This document shows, piece by piece, positions 51,380 to 60,601 of a stretch of 64,000 nucleotides of DNA. Each line of letters begins with the position of its first letter. The stretch's first letter is position 1. Made by a program: the position numbers and the translations under genes. Under the pieces are notes generated by a model that saw nothing but the letters and a program-made list of their open reading frames with translations, had not been told where the DNA came from and ran no database searches. Origin of the DNA: DAOTWC01 sp048499435 (lineage in GTDB: Bacteria > Chloroflexota > Anaerolineae > Aggregatilineales > Phototrophicaceae); NCBI GenBank assembly GCA_048499435.1, contig JASNZW010000007.1:62001-126000 (forward strand), read 5' to 3'.

Positions 51380-52597
51380 ATGAGCATCAGCCATTTAGCC
51401 AGGTCTATTGCAGAATCGGCAACCCTCAGGCTCAACGAACGCGCCAAGCTGCTGGCCGACCAGGGGCAGTCAGTGATTCACCTGGGCGGCGGCGAGCCAA
51501 AAAACAAGGTCCCCATCACGGCCATCCTCAATTCCGCCGCCAAGCTCACCAGCGGAGATGTGAAATACGTCCCCACCGATGGCACGCCCTCGCTTAAGAA
51601 AGCAATTATCCGCTACACCGAAGAAAATTACGGCTGGCTGGTCGCGCCGGAAAACGTGATCGTGTCCTCCGGGGCCAAGCAGGCGCTCTACAACGCGCTG
51701 ATGGCGGTGATTGACCCGCAGGATGAGGTGATCGTGCTGGCCCCCTACTGGGTCAGCTACCCGGAAATGGTGAAGATGGTTTACGGACGACCGGTGATCG
51801 TCAGGCCGGCGGACGGGACCTTCCAACCGCGCCTGGAAGAGGTCGAGCAGGCCATCACGTCTTACACCAAAGCGATTATCGTCAACAGCCCTAACAACCC
51901 ATCGGGCGCGGTTTACACCGGTGACTTTATCGCCGGCGTGGTTGAGCTGTGCGAGCGCCGGGGCATCTACCTGATTCTCGACGATATCTACCATAAGCTG
52001 GTGTTTGACGGCGTCAAACCAGCGTCGCCGTACCAGTTTACCGACGCGACTATCGAGACCACGAAAACGATTGTGATCAACGGCGTCTCCAAGCTGTACG
52101 GCATGACCGGCTTTCGCATCGGCTGGACGGTTGCCAGCCGCCCGCTGGCGGAGGTCATGAAAAACATCCAGGCGCAGACGACATCCTGCCCGGCGGCGGT
52201 TTCGATGGCGGCGGCGGAGGGCGCGCTCAACGGGGTGCAGAGCACCGTCGAGAGCCTGCGCCTGAGCATCCAGAACAACCGCGACGTGATGATGACCGAA
52301 CTGAGCGCCTTCAACGGCCTGCGCGTCGCGCGGCCCTGCGGCACGTTTTACTGCCTGCCGGATTTCCGCGCGTTCGGCAGCAGCTCGGAAGAACTGGCCG
52401 CCTTCCTGCTCAGCAAAGCGCTGGTTGTGACGGTTCCCGGCAAGGAATTTGGCGCTGAGGGCCACCTGCGCCTGAGCTACTGCGGCGGCGTTAAGGATAT
52501 CACTGAGGGTGTGAAGCGCATCCGCTGGGCGCTTGACCCGGAAGCCCCGAATGAAATCTACATTGGCGACCGCCGCATGGTAAGGGACTGGCTATGA
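51380..52597 (+). CDS. Class I aspartate-type aminotransferase
   Basis: A 405-residue fold-type I PLP enzyme of the aspartate aminotransferase Ib group. HLGGGEPKNKVP, VIVSSGAKQALYNAL, IVNSPNNPSGAVY, LILDDIYHKLVFDG and the PLP Lys motif INGVSKLYGMTGFRIGW are all present; the substrate carboxylate Arg is in HLRLSYCGG. It likely interconverts aspartate and oxaloacetate. The ribosome-binding site is GAGGAGGGGG. Its stop overlaps the pckA ATG (ATGA), so both are co-translated, suggesting aspartate to oxaloacetate to PEP flow. Confidence 0.93.
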   Translation: MSISHLARSIAESATLRLNERAKLLADQGQSVIHLGGGEPKNKVPITAILNSAAKLTSGDVKYVPTDGTPSLKKAIIRYTEENYGWLVAPENVIVSSGAKQALYNALMAVIDPQDEVIVLAPYWVSYPEMVKMVYGRPVIVRPADGTFQPRLEEVEQAITSYTKAIIVNSPNNPSGAVYTGDFIAGVVELCERRGIYLILDDIYHKLVFDGVKPASPYQFTDATIETTKTIVINGVSKLYGMTGFRIGWTVASRPLAEVMKNIQAQTTSCPAAVSMAAAEGALNGVQSTVESLRLSIQNNRDVMMTELSAFNGLRVARPCGTFYCLPDFRAFGSSSEELAAFLLSKALVVTVPGKEFGAEGHLRLSYCGGVKDITEGVKRIRWALDPEAPNEIYIGDRRMVRDWL

Positions 52598-54261
52598 CAA
52601 GCAATCTGCTGAACATCAGGACGCCCGCGCAGGACCAGGCTGGGGCGCTCAAAAGCGATTTCGGCCTGGCCAATCACGGCCTGACGAACCTCAACACCGT
52701 CTACTGGAACCTGCCCGCCGAAGCGCTTTACGAAGAGATTGCCTTTCGCCGCGAGGGCCAGATCGCGCGCATGGGGCCGGTGGTGGCCAACACTGGCAAG
52801 CACACGTCGCGGTCGGCGGCGGACAAATTCATTGTGCGCGAGGCCGACTCTGAGGGGCATGTGTGGTGGGGCGAGTATAACCGGCCGATCGGCGCGGACA
52901 AGTTCGCGGAGATTTTCAGCCGGATGCAGGGCTTTCTGCAGGGCCGCGACCTGTTCGTGCAGGACTGCTATGCCGGCGCGCAGGCTGAGTACCGCCTGCC
53001 GATCCGCGTTATCACTGAGTACGCCTGGCACAGCCTGTTCGCCCGCAATATGTTCATCCCGCCGCAGAGCCACGAGGACTATCGCCGGCATGTGCCGGAC
53101 TTCACGCTTATCTGCGCGCCGTCCTTCAAGGCCTACGAGCCAATTGATTCCACCCGCACGAGCACGTTTATCGTGCTCAGCCTTGACCAGCGCTTGTGCG
53201 TGATCGGCGGGACGGCTTACGCGGGGGAAATCAAGAAGTCGGTGTTTACGGTGCTCAACTATCTGCTGCCGCTTCAGGGCGTGATGAGTATGCACTGCTC
53301 TGCCAACATCGGCGCTGAGGGCGACACCGCGCTGTTTTTCGGCCTCTCCGGGACTGGCAAGACCACGCTCTCCGCTGACCCGGCGCGCGGGCTGATCGGC
53401 GATGACGAACACGGCTGGAGCGACGAGGGCGTGTTCAACTTCGAGAACGGCTGTTATGCCAAAGTGATCCGGCTTTCGCCCACCGCTGAGCCGCAGATTT
53501 ACAGCGCCACCCACCGGTTCGGTACGATCCTGGAGAATGTGGTTTATAACCCAATCACGCGCCAGATTGACCTGGACGACGATCACCTCACCGAGAACAC
53601 GCGCGCCTCTTACCCGCTGGAATATATCGAGAACGCGGTTTCCAGCCGGATGGGTGGCCACCCGCGCAACATCCTGCTGCTGACGTGCGACGCGCAGGGC
53701 GTGATGCCGCCGATCGCGCGGCTGTCGCCGGACCAGGCGCTGTATCACTTTATCTCCGGCTACACGTCGAAAGTTGGCGGGACCGAGGCCGGGGTGGGCG
53801 CGCAGCCGGAGATCACGTTCAGCACCTGCTTTGGCGCGCCGTTCATGGTGCACCACCCCTGGGTGTATGCTGACCTGCTGAAGCGGAAGATACTGCGCTA
53901 CGGCGCGGACTGCTGGCTCATCAACACCGGCTGGGTAGGCGGACCATACGGCACCGGCAAGCGCATCAGCATCAGGCACACGCGCGGCCTGCTGAACGCG
54001 GCGCTGTCTGGCGCGCTGAACGAAGTGCCGTACTATACCGACCCAGTGTTCGGCTTTTCCGTCCCTGAGCGCTGCCCTGGCGTCCCCGAAGAAGTGCTGT
54101 ATCCGGCGCGCGCCTGGGCGGACACCGCCGCCTACTGGGACGCTTATCACCGGCTGGCGGCGCGCTTTATCGGCAATTTCCGTAAGTTCGCTTCAGCCTG
54201 CCCGCCGGAACTGGCGCAGGCTGGCCCGGCGCTGAACGACAGCGGCGGGGTAACGGCCTGA
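52594..54261 (+). CDS. pckA: Phosphoenolpyruvate carboxykinase (ATP)
   Basis: A 555-residue enzyme converting oxaloacetate and ATP to PEP, CO2 and ADP. The kinase P-loop is FFGLSGTGKTTLSADP, followed by the metal motif LIGDDEHGW; MSMHCSANIG, GTAYAGEIKKSVF (metal/substrate Lys region) and NTGWVGGPYGTGKRISI are diagnostic for the ATP type. Length is normal. It overlaps the aminotransferase gene by 4 bp and is followed by a strong terminator. Key step of gluconeogenesis. Confidence 0.97.
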   Translation: MTSNLLNIRTPAQDQAGALKSDFGLANHGLTNLNTVYWNLPAEALYEEIAFRREGQIARMGPVVANTGKHTSRSAADKFIVREADSEGHVWWGEYNRPIGADKFAEIFSRMQGFLQGRDLFVQDCYAGAQAEYRLPIRVITEYAWHSLFARNMFIPPQSHEDYRRHVPDFTLICAPSFKAYEPIDSTRTSTFIVLSLDQRLCVIGGTAYAGEIKKSVFTVLNYLLPLQGVMSMHCSANIGAEGDTALFFGLSGTGKTTLSADPARGLIGDDEHGWSDEGVFNFENGCYAKVIRLSPTAEPQIYSATHRFGTILENVVYNPITRQIDLDDDHLTENTRASYPLEYIENAVSSRMGGHPRNILLLTCDAQGVMPPIARLSPDQALYHFISGYTSKVGGTEAGVGAQPEITFSTCFGAPFMVHHPWVYADLLKRKILRYGADCWLINTGWVGGPYGTGKRISIRHTRGLLNAALSGALNEVPYYTDPVFGFSVPERCPGVPEEVLYPARAWADTAAYWDAYHRLAARFIGNFRKFASACPPELAQAGPALNDSGGVTA

Positions 54262-54280
54262 GCGAAGGCGACAGTGCTTT

Positions 54281-54313
54281 AAAGGCGTGTTCGGTGAACG
54301 GGCACGCCTTTTT
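54281..54313 (+). terminator. Intrinsic terminator of aminotransferase-pckA operon
   Basis: AAAGGCGTG (54281-54289) pairs perfectly with CACGCCTTT (54303-54311), extending into a T5 run. It begins 19 bp after the pckA stop. Confidence 0.93.
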
Positions 54314-54341
54314 AGTTGGCCGTCGATCTGTGTGAGGTTTT

Positions 54342-55301
54342 ATGGACCATTTTACGCTTATCCTGAACCGGATTCTGCCTATTTTCCTGCTCATCGCCCT
54401 GGGGTACTGGATACGGCGCAGCCAGTTCGTGCGTGAAAGCACGGTGGACGACCTGCGCAGGATCGTCGTCAACCTGGCGCTGCCCGCCGTACTGTTCACC
54501 TCATTTGTGCAGATCGAGCTGCAGCCGGCGTATATTGTCATTTTTGTGACGATCTTCGCGCTATGCGCGGCGATGCTGGCGCTGGGGCGCTGGCTCAGCG
54601 GGGCGTTCAACGTTAAATGGCTGTATTTCCCTTTTATGCTGGCCGGTTTTGAGTACGGCATGCTGGGCGTTAGCCTGTTCGGCAGCGCCTACGGCCTGGA
54701 GAACATCGGCTATCTGGCGGTGCTGGACCTGGGCCATGAGCTGTTCATCTGGTTCGTGTTCCTGGCGTTTCTGCTGGCGCGGCGCGATGGCCTGCGGCAG
54801 CCCGATCAGCTTGTGTCCGCCTTTGCGCGCTCGCCGGTGATTATCGCGATCCTGGCCGGCATCGCGCTCAATCTGCTGGGGGCGCGCGCGTTTTTGTACA
54901 CCGCCCCTGTGGCCGGTGGGGTGATGGCGACGCTGGAGTTCCTCAGCGCCCTCACCATTCCGCTGATTCTGATGATTGTTGGCAGCGGCATCCGGGTGAG
55001 CGCGGCGGGTATGCGTGACGCGCTGCCGGTGATCGGCATCCGGCTGGCGCTGCTGCTGCCGCTGGCGCTGCTGCTGAACGCCGTGCTGATTCGCGATCTG
55101 CTCGGCCTGCCGCCGGCGTTTGAGACGGCGCTGTTCACGCTGCTGCTGCTGCCGCCGCCGTTCATTGTGCCGCTGTATATGAAGGCTGGCCTGCCCGACG
55201 AACGCGCTTATGTCAACAACACCTTGACGCTGCATACCGTCGTTTCAATCGCCTTGTTCACAATCTATTTTGCCGCTAACCCGCTTCTGCATGTACAATG
55301 A
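54342..55301 (+). CDS. AEC-family (auxin efflux carrier type) transporter
   Basis: A 319-residue membrane protein with about ten helices. ILPIFLLIALGYWIRRSQFV, then the half-broken helix segments VVNLALPAVLFTSF and AGFEYGMLGVSLFGSAYG, match the AEC family (PF03547), which exports or imports small organic anions in bacteria. No substrate can be assigned. It follows the pckA terminator by 28 bp and has no close operon partner; the next gene starts 33 bp downstream with its own ribosome-binding site. Confidence 0.88.
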   Translation: MDHFTLILNRILPIFLLIALGYWIRRSQFVRESTVDDLRRIVVNLALPAVLFTSFVQIELQPAYIVIFVTIFALCAAMLALGRWLSGAFNVKWLYFPFMLAGFEYGMLGVSLFGSAYGLENIGYLAVLDLGHELFIWFVFLAFLLARRDGLRQPDQLVSAFARSPVIIAILAGIALNLLGARAFLYTAPVAGGVMATLEFLSALTIPLILMIVGSGIRVSAAGMRDALPVIGIRLALLLPLALLLNAVLIRDLLGLPPAFETALFTLLLLPPPFIVPLYMKAGLPDERAYVNNTLTLHTVVSIALFTIYFAANPLLHVQ

Positions 55302-55333
55302 TGCGCGCCTTTAAGCCTTGCCGAGGAGCTAAC

Positions 55334-55996
55334 ATGGACAACCGCAGTTGGAAACACGCCGTTTGGCCGCTGCTGGCGCTGCTGATCGTGGGCGCGGCCA
55401 GCGCGCTGGCGCAGGACGGCGCGCCGGCGCAGCCGCTGGCGACTTACGAAGCTGGCCAGTGCCGGGCGCTGGTCCCCTTTGGCACCGAGTGGCACGCTGG
55501 CGTGCAGGATGCCGCCGCCGGGCAGCTTGAGAACGTGTTTTATGACGTGGTGGATGTGTCGGCTCAGGCGGGCGCTGTCTGGGTGCAGGTGGCTGCCCCG
55601 GAAATCGGCGGCGGCGCTTACATCAACACGAACAAGTGGTCAGTTGAGCTGGACCCGGCGTGCATTTTCAACAGCGACCTGAGCGACGCCGCTGCGGGGG
55701 CGGATTTCCACCTGCGCTACCCGTTTGGCACGTGCGTTATGCTGTATGTGCCGCCCGGCACGCCCGCTTACCCGGCGAGCCTGAGCGGCGCGGCCACGGG
55801 CGTGCTGACAGAGGCGATGTATGTGGTATGGGAGGCTGTGCGCAGCGGGGGCGCTGACTGGCTGGTTGTTCACGACACGTCAAACCGCCAGCCGGTTGCC
55901 GCCACTGTGCGCGAGCTGACAGGCCGGATGGACACATCGCAGGCGATGGTTACGCCAGGATGCGTCGCCATACCGGGCCTGCTGGCGGGCGAGTAG
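55334..55996 (+). CDS. Secreted protein of unknown function
   Basis: A 220-residue exported protein. Signal peptide AVWPLLALLIVGAASALAQ is followed by a mature part with four or more Cys (AGQCRALVPFGTEW, DPACIFNSD, FGTCVMLYV, TPGCVAIPG), suggesting disulfides, and two repeated-looking motifs CRALVPFGTEWHAG and FHLRYPFGTCVMLY. ATG 55334 is chosen because GGAGCTAAC precedes it; an earlier ATG at 55298 lies inside the transporter gene end and lacks a signal-peptide start. No family recognised. Confidence 0.75.
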   Translation: MDNRSWKHAVWPLLALLIVGAASALAQDGAPAQPLATYEAGQCRALVPFGTEWHAGVQDAAAGQLENVFYDVVDVSAQAGAVWVQVAAPEIGGGAYINTNKWSVELDPACIFNSDLSDAAAGADFHLRYPFGTCVMLYVPPGTPAYPASLSGAATGVLTEAMYVVWEAVRSGGADWLVVHDTSNRQPVAATVRELTGRMDTSQAMVTPGCVAIPGLLAGE

Positions 55997-56019
55997 GGCC
56001 TTCCTGGTTTTAACCGCTG

Positions 56020-56058
56020 GCGCAGCGCCTTCGGCTTGCGGAGGCGCTGCGCTTGTTT
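56020..56058 (+). terminator. Intrinsic terminator after secreted-protein gene
   Basis: GCGCAGCGCCT (56020-56030) pairs perfectly with AGGCGCTGCGC (56042-56052), followed by TTGTTT. It separates the secreted-protein gene from the sugar operon. Confidence 0.85.
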
Positions 56059-56148
56059 GCGGGCGCTGGGCGCGCCGCCCCCGGCGGTTGACTCTGTTTC
56101 GCTGTCGGGTTAGCATACTGCCGGGACTCAGAGAGCGTTGAGCGCAGC

Positions 56149-56940
56149 ATGACTGACGAAGCAGTGCGCGTGGTTCTTCTGGCTGGCGGGCAGGGCACAC
56201 GGCTGGCTGAAGAGACAGAGGTGCGCCCTAAGCCGATGGTTGAGATCGGCGGGCGGCCGATTCTGTGGCACATTATGAAGCACTACGCTCACTACGGCTT
56301 CAACGAGTTTCTTATCGCCCTGGGGTATAAGGGTGAGGTCATCAAACGCTTCTTTCTGGACTATTACACGCTGTCGCGCAGCCTGACCATCAACCTCGCG
56401 ACCGGCAGCGTGGCGACACACGGCCACGACACGGAAAGCTGGACGGTGCATTTGATTGACACCGGCCTGTACACCAACACCGGCGGGCGCGTCAAGCGCC
56501 TGCAGCCCTGGCTGATGGACGGCACGTTCATGGTGACGTATGGCGACGGTGTGAGCGATGTCAACCTGCGCGAGCTGCTGCGCTTTCACCGGGGACACGG
56601 CAAACTCGTTACTGTGACGGCGGTTCGGCCGCCGGCGCGTTTTGGCGGGCTGGTGTTCGCTGGCGACCGCGTGGCGCGCTTCACCGAGAAGCCGCAGATT
56701 GGCGAAGGCTGGATCAACGGCGGCTTTCTGGTGTGCGAGCCGGGCATTTTTGACTACCTGGAGGGCGACAGCACCAGCTTTGAGGCGCATCTGCTGGAGC
56801 GGCTGGCGCGCGATGGGCAGATCATGGCCTACCGGCATGACTCGTTCTGGCAGTGTATGGACACAGTGCGCGACCTGCGCGCGCTGGAAAGCCTGTGGAA
56901 CAGCGGCGCTCCGCCCTGGAAGGTGTGGGACGGAACATGA
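56149..56940 (+). CDS. rfbF: Glucose-1-phosphate cytidylyltransferase
   Basis: A 263-residue nucleotidyltransferase making CDP-glucose from CTP and glucose-1-phosphate. Nucleotide-binding LLAGGQGTRLAEETEVRPKP (11-29), HIMKHYAHYGFNEFLIALGYKG, TYGDGVSDVN and INGGFLVCEP are characteristic of RfbF/DdhA. First gene of an operon whose members overlap or nearly touch. The stop overlaps rfbG by 4 bp (ATGA). Confidence 0.95.
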   Translation: MTDEAVRVVLLAGGQGTRLAEETEVRPKPMVEIGGRPILWHIMKHYAHYGFNEFLIALGYKGEVIKRFFLDYYTLSRSLTINLATGSVATHGHDTESWTVHLIDTGLYTNTGGRVKRLQPWLMDGTFMVTYGDGVSDVNLRELLRFHRGHGKLVTVTAVRPPARFGGLVFAGDRVARFTEKPQIGEGWINGGFLVCEPGIFDYLEGDSTSFEAHLLERLARDGQIMAYRHDSFWQCMDTVRDLRALESLWNSGAPPWKVWDGT

Positions 56941-57926
56941 CTGGCGGCGCGGCGTTCTGGCAGGACCGCCCCACATTTGTCACCGGGGCGACCGGGCTGG
57001 TGGGCGGGTGGCTGGTGCGGCGGCTGGTGGCGCTGGGCGCGGACGTGGTGTGCCTGGTGCGCGACTGGGTTCCGCAGAGCGAGCTGGCGCGCGCCGGGCT
57101 GCTGGCGCAGGTGAAGGTTGTGCGCGGCGACGTGCGCGACCAGGCGGCGCTGGAGCGCGCCCTGGGCGAATATGAGATAGATACGGTGTTTCATCTGGCG
57201 GCGCAGACGATTGTCGGCATCGCCAACCGCAACCCGATTTCGACGTTCGAGAGCAATATCGGCGGCACGTGGGCGCTGCTGGAGGCCAGCCGCCGCAGCC
57301 CGACGGTCAGGCAGATCGTGCTGGCGTCGTCTGACAAAGCCTACGGCGATCACGCTGATTTGCCCTACAGCGAGGACACGCCGCTGCAGGGCCGTCACCC
57401 TTACGATGTGAGCAAGTCCTGCGCTGACCTCATCGGCCAGTCCTACGCTGTCACCTACGGCCTGCCGGTAGCGATTACGCGCTGCGGCAATTTCTACGGC
57501 GGCGGCGACCTCAACTGGAACCGCATCGTGCCGGGGACGATCCGCAGCGTGCTGCGCGGCCAGCGCCCGGTTATTCGCTCTGACGGCAGCTATGTGCGCG
57601 ACTATTTCTATGTCGAGGACGGCGCAGCGGCTTATATCCTGCTGGCGGAGCGGCTGGCCGCTGACCCGGCGCTGCGCGGCCAGGCGTTTAACTTCTCCAA
57701 CGAGATTCAGGTCACGGTGCTCGATCTGGTGCGGCGCATCCTGGCGCTGATGGACAGCGGCCTGGAGCCGGATATACGCGGCGAAGCCAGCAACGAGATT
57801 CTGCATCAGTACCTGAGCGCCGAACGCGCCCGCCGCGAGCTGGGCTGGCGGCCGCTGTTCACGCTGGATGACGGCCTGCGGGCGACGATCGCGTGGTATC
57901 GCGACTTTCTGGAGATAAACGCTTGA
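56937..57926 (+). CDS. rfbG: CDP-glucose 4,6-dehydratase-type NAD-dependent dehydratase
   Basis: A 329-residue extended short-chain dehydrogenase. FVTGATGLVGGWLVRRL binds NAD, VFHLAAQTIVG is conserved, and the catalytic pair is Tyr-x3-Lys in PYDVSKSCADLI; CGNFYGGGDLNWNRIVPGT is typical of CDP-glucose dehydratases. Product: CDP-4-keto-6-deoxyglucose. ATG 56937 overlaps the rfbF stop. Its position directly after rfbF supports the CDP-sugar assignment over dTDP-glucose dehydratase. Confidence 0.9.
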   Translation: MTGGAAFWQDRPTFVTGATGLVGGWLVRRLVALGADVVCLVRDWVPQSELARAGLLAQVKVVRGDVRDQAALERALGEYEIDTVFHLAAQTIVGIANRNPISTFESNIGGTWALLEASRRSPTVRQIVLASSDKAYGDHADLPYSEDTPLQGRHPYDVSKSCADLIGQSYAVTYGLPVAITRCGNFYGGGDLNWNRIVPGTIRSVLRGQRPVIRSDGSYVRDYFYVEDGAAAYILLAERLAADPALRGQAFNFSNEIQVTVLDLVRRILALMDSGLEPDIRGEASNEILHQYLSAERARRELGWRPLFTLDDGLRATIAWYRDFLEINA

Positions 57927-59158
57927 GCGCCGCCGCTTTCTGCTGCCGCGCGTGCGGCAGCGCCGACCTGCACCTGATGCTTTCGCTGGGGCGCACGCCG
58001 CTGGCCAACGCCCTGCTCACGGCGGAGCAGCTCAGCGCGCCGGAGCCGGTTTACCCGCTGGATGTGGTGTTCTGCGCCGGCTGCGCGCTGGTGCAGATTA
58101 TGGAGACGGTGCCGCCGGCGGCGCTGTTCAGCGATTACCTGTATTTCTCGTCGTTTTCTGACACCATGCTGGCGCACGCCGAGGCGCTGGCGGACGAGCT
58201 GACACAGGCGCGCGGGCTGGACAGCGCGGCGCTGGTGGTGGAGATCGCCAGCAACGACGGCTACCTGCTTCAGTTCTACAAGGCGCGCGGCGTGCCGGTG
58301 CTGGGCATTGAGCCGGCGGCCAACATCGCCCGCGTGGCCGAGGCCGAGCGCGGCATCCCCACGCTGTGCGAGTTCTTCAGCGCGGCGGTGGGCGAACGGC
58401 TGCGGGCCGAAGGCCGGCAGGCGGATGTGGTCCACGCGCATAACGTGCTGGCGCACGTGGCCGATCTCAACGGCGTGGTGCAGGGGATCGCGGCGCTGCT
58501 CAAGCCGGGCGGCGTGGCCATCATCGAGGCGCCGTATATCAAGGACCTGATTGACCAGCGCGAGTTTGACACAATCTACCACGAGCACCTGTGCTACTTC
58601 TCGCTGACGGCGTTGGACCGGCTGTTCGCGCGGCACGGGCTGGTGATCGCCGATGTGCGCCGCGTGCCGATTCACGGCGGCTCGCTGCAAATTCGCGCGC
58701 TGCGGGCGGGGTCGGCGGCGCGTGGGGCGGCGGTGCAGGCGCTGCTGGCTGAGGAAGCCGCCTGGGGCGTGGACGACTTCGCGTTCTACGCCGGGTTCGC
58801 GCGCGCGGTGGCGGCGCTGCGGGCTGATCTGCGCGCGCTGTTGGGCGGCCTCAAGGCGCAGGGGAAAACCATCGCCGCCTATGGCGCGTCGGCCAAAGGC
58901 AGCACGCTGCTCAACTACACGGGCATCGGCGCGGAGACGCTCGATTTTGTGGCGGATCGCAGCACGTATAAGCAGGGGCGCTATACGCCGGGCGCGCATC
59001 TGCCGATTGTCGCGCCCGCGTATCTGCTGGCGGCGCAGCCGGACTATGTGCTGCTGCTGACGTGGAATTTCGCCGCTGAGATTCTCGACCAGCAGGCTGA
59101 ATACCGGCGGCGCGGCGGCCAGTTCATCATCCCGATTCCGCAGGTGCGGGTGGTATAG
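57923..59158 (+). CDS. NDP-hexose C-methyltransferase (TylC3/TcaB9 type)
   Basis: A 411-residue three-part enzyme. The N-terminal zinc module has CRACGSADLHLMLSLG and a second CAGC pair; a central SAM domain follows (VVEIASNDGYLLQFY); the C-terminal domain contains GKTIAAYGASAKGSTLLNY. The catalytic Tyr-x-Glu-His of the family is present in IYHEHLCYFS. It should add a methyl group to C-3 of a 4-keto-6-deoxysugar. TTG 57923 is chosen because it overlaps the rfbG stop and GGAG lies eight bases upstream; ATG 57893 is an alternative inside rfbG. Confidence 0.9.
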   Translation: MSAAAFCCRACGSADLHLMLSLGRTPLANALLTAEQLSAPEPVYPLDVVFCAGCALVQIMETVPPAALFSDYLYFSSFSDTMLAHAEALADELTQARGLDSAALVVEIASNDGYLLQFYKARGVPVLGIEPAANIARVAEAERGIPTLCEFFSAAVGERLRAEGRQADVVHAHNVLAHVADLNGVVQGIAALLKPGGVAIIEAPYIKDLIDQREFDTIYHEHLCYFSLTALDRLFARHGLVIADVRRVPIHGGSLQIRALRAGSAARGAAVQALLAEEAAWGVDDFAFYAGFARAVAALRADLRALLGGLKAQGKTIAAYGASAKGSTLLNYTGIGAETLDFVADRSTYKQGRYTPGAHLPIVAPAYLLAAQPDYVLLLTWNFAAEILDQQAEYRRRGGQFIIPIPQVRVV

Positions 59159-59163
59159 GCGCG

Positions 59164-59694
59164 ATGATCTTCACTGAGACGAAGCTGGCGGGCGCGTATA
59201 TCATCGAGCCGGAGCGCTTTTCTGATGCGCGCGGTTTTTTCGCCCGCGCCTTCGATCAGGAAGCGTTCGCGGCGCGCGGCCTCAATGCGACCATCGTGCA
59301 GTGTAACATCTCGCACAACCGGCTGCGCGGCACGCTGCGCGGGATGCACTTTCAGGCCGCGCCCCACGCGGAAACCAAGCTTATCCGCTGCACCGCCGGC
59401 GCGGTCTACGACGTGATTATTGACCTGCGCCCGGACTCGCCCACCTTCTGCCAGTGGGTCAGCGTTGAGCTGAGCGCCGACAATCGCCGTCTGCTGTATG
59501 TGCCGGAAGGCTGCGCGCACGGGCTGCAAACCCTGGCCGACGACACCGAGGTGTACTATCAGATGGGCGCGCCCTACGTGGCGGCGGCGGCGTGCGGCGT
59601 GCGCTATGATGACCCGGTCTTCGGCATCGCCTGGCCGCTGCCGGTGACGGTGATTGCCGACCGCGACCGCGACTATGCGGATTTCCGCCCGTGA
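59164..59694 (+). CDS. rfbC: dTDP-4-dehydrorhamnose 3,5-epimerase-family protein
   Basis: A 176-residue cupin-fold epimerase. ERFSDARGFFARAFDQEAF, LRGMHFQAAPHAETKLIRCT (catalytic-type His in MHFQ), VYDVIIDLRPDSPTF, LLYVPEGCAHGLQTL and YYQMGAPY are all family motifs. In this operon it probably epimerises C-5 (and/or C-3) of the CDP-4-keto sugar, before or after C-methylation. Five bases follow the methyltransferase stop; its own stop overlaps the next GTG start. Confidence 0.92.
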   Translation: MIFTETKLAGAYIIEPERFSDARGFFARAFDQEAFAARGLNATIVQCNISHNRLRGTLRGMHFQAAPHAETKLIRCTAGAVYDVIIDLRPDSPTFCQWVSVELSADNRRLLYVPEGCAHGLQTLADDTEVYYQMGAPYVAAAACGVRYDDPVFGIAWPLPVTVIADRDRDYADFRP

Positions 59695-60599
59695 AAACGG
59701 CGCTGGTCACGGGCGCTTCGGGGTTCATCGGGCGGCACTGTCTGCCGGCGCTGCTGGCGCGTGGGTATGCCGTCCATGCCGTGACAATTGGCCCAAAACC
59801 CGATGGCCCGCCCGGCGTGATCTGGCACAGCGCCGACCTGTTGGACGCGGCGCAGACGCGCGTGCTGGTGGCTGGTATACAGCCGTCGCATCTGCTGCAC
59901 CTGGCATGGTATGTTGAACACGGCAAATACTGGACATCGCCGGACAACCTGCGCTGGGTGCAGGCCAGCCTTGAACTGGCGCGGGCCTTTGTCGAGGCGG
60001 GGGGCGCGCGCATGGTCACGGCGGGAACCAGCGCCGAATACGACTGGCGCTACGGGTGGTGTGTAGAGAGACTTACGCCGCTTGAGTCGCCTACGCTGTA
60101 CGGAACCAGCAAACATGCGCTTAACATCGCCCTCAGCGCTTACGCCGCGCAAACCGGACTCAGCGCGGCGTGGGGGCGAATCTTCTTTCTGTATGGCCCT
60201 CACGAAGCGCCATCGCGGCTGGTCGCGTCTGTAGTGCGGGCGCTGCTGCAGCGCCAGCCCGCGCCGATGTCGCACGGTGATCAGCGTCGCGATTTTCTGT
60301 ACGTCGCAGATGTGGGCGAAGCGTTTGCCGCGCTGCTGGACAGTGTCGTGACTGGCCCGGTCAATATCGCGTCCGGTGTGCCGGTGGCGCTGCGGGAGGT
60401 AGCTTACACGATAGCTGATATGCTGGATGCGCGCGACCTGATCCAGTTAGGCGCGCTGCCCACCCCGCCTGACGAGCCGCTACTGGTGGCGGGCGATCCG
60501 CGCCGCCTGCGCGATGAAGTGGGCTGGCAGCCGCGCCATACGCTGGCGGACGGTATTGCGGCCAGTATCGCGTGGTGGCGGGCACACCAGGAGTCATGA
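59691..60599 (+). CDS. NAD-dependent epimerase/4-ketoreductase
   Basis: A 302-residue extended short-chain dehydrogenase. ALVTGASGFIGRHCLPALLA binds nucleotide, LLHLAWYVEHGKYW is similar to CDP-4-keto sugar reductases, the catalytic pair is YGTSK, and RIFFLYGPHE and RRDFLYVADVGEAF are conserved. It most likely reduces the 4-keto group to finish the sugar. GTG 59691 overlaps the preceding stop. Assignment to reductase rather than epimerase rests on operon context. Confidence 0.85.
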   Translation: MKTALVTGASGFIGRHCLPALLARGYAVHAVTIGPKPDGPPGVIWHSADLLDAAQTRVLVAGIQPSHLLHLAWYVEHGKYWTSPDNLRWVQASLELARAFVEAGGARMVTAGTSAEYDWRYGWCVERLTPLESPTLYGTSKHALNIALSAYAAQTGLSAAWGRIFFLYGPHEAPSRLVASVVRALLQRQPAPMSHGDQRRDFLYVADVGEAFAALLDSVVTGPVNIASGVPVALREVAYTIADMLDARDLIQLGALPTPPDEPLLVAGDPRRLRDEVGWQPRHTLADGIAASIAWWRAHQES

Positions 60600-60601
60600 C
60601 C

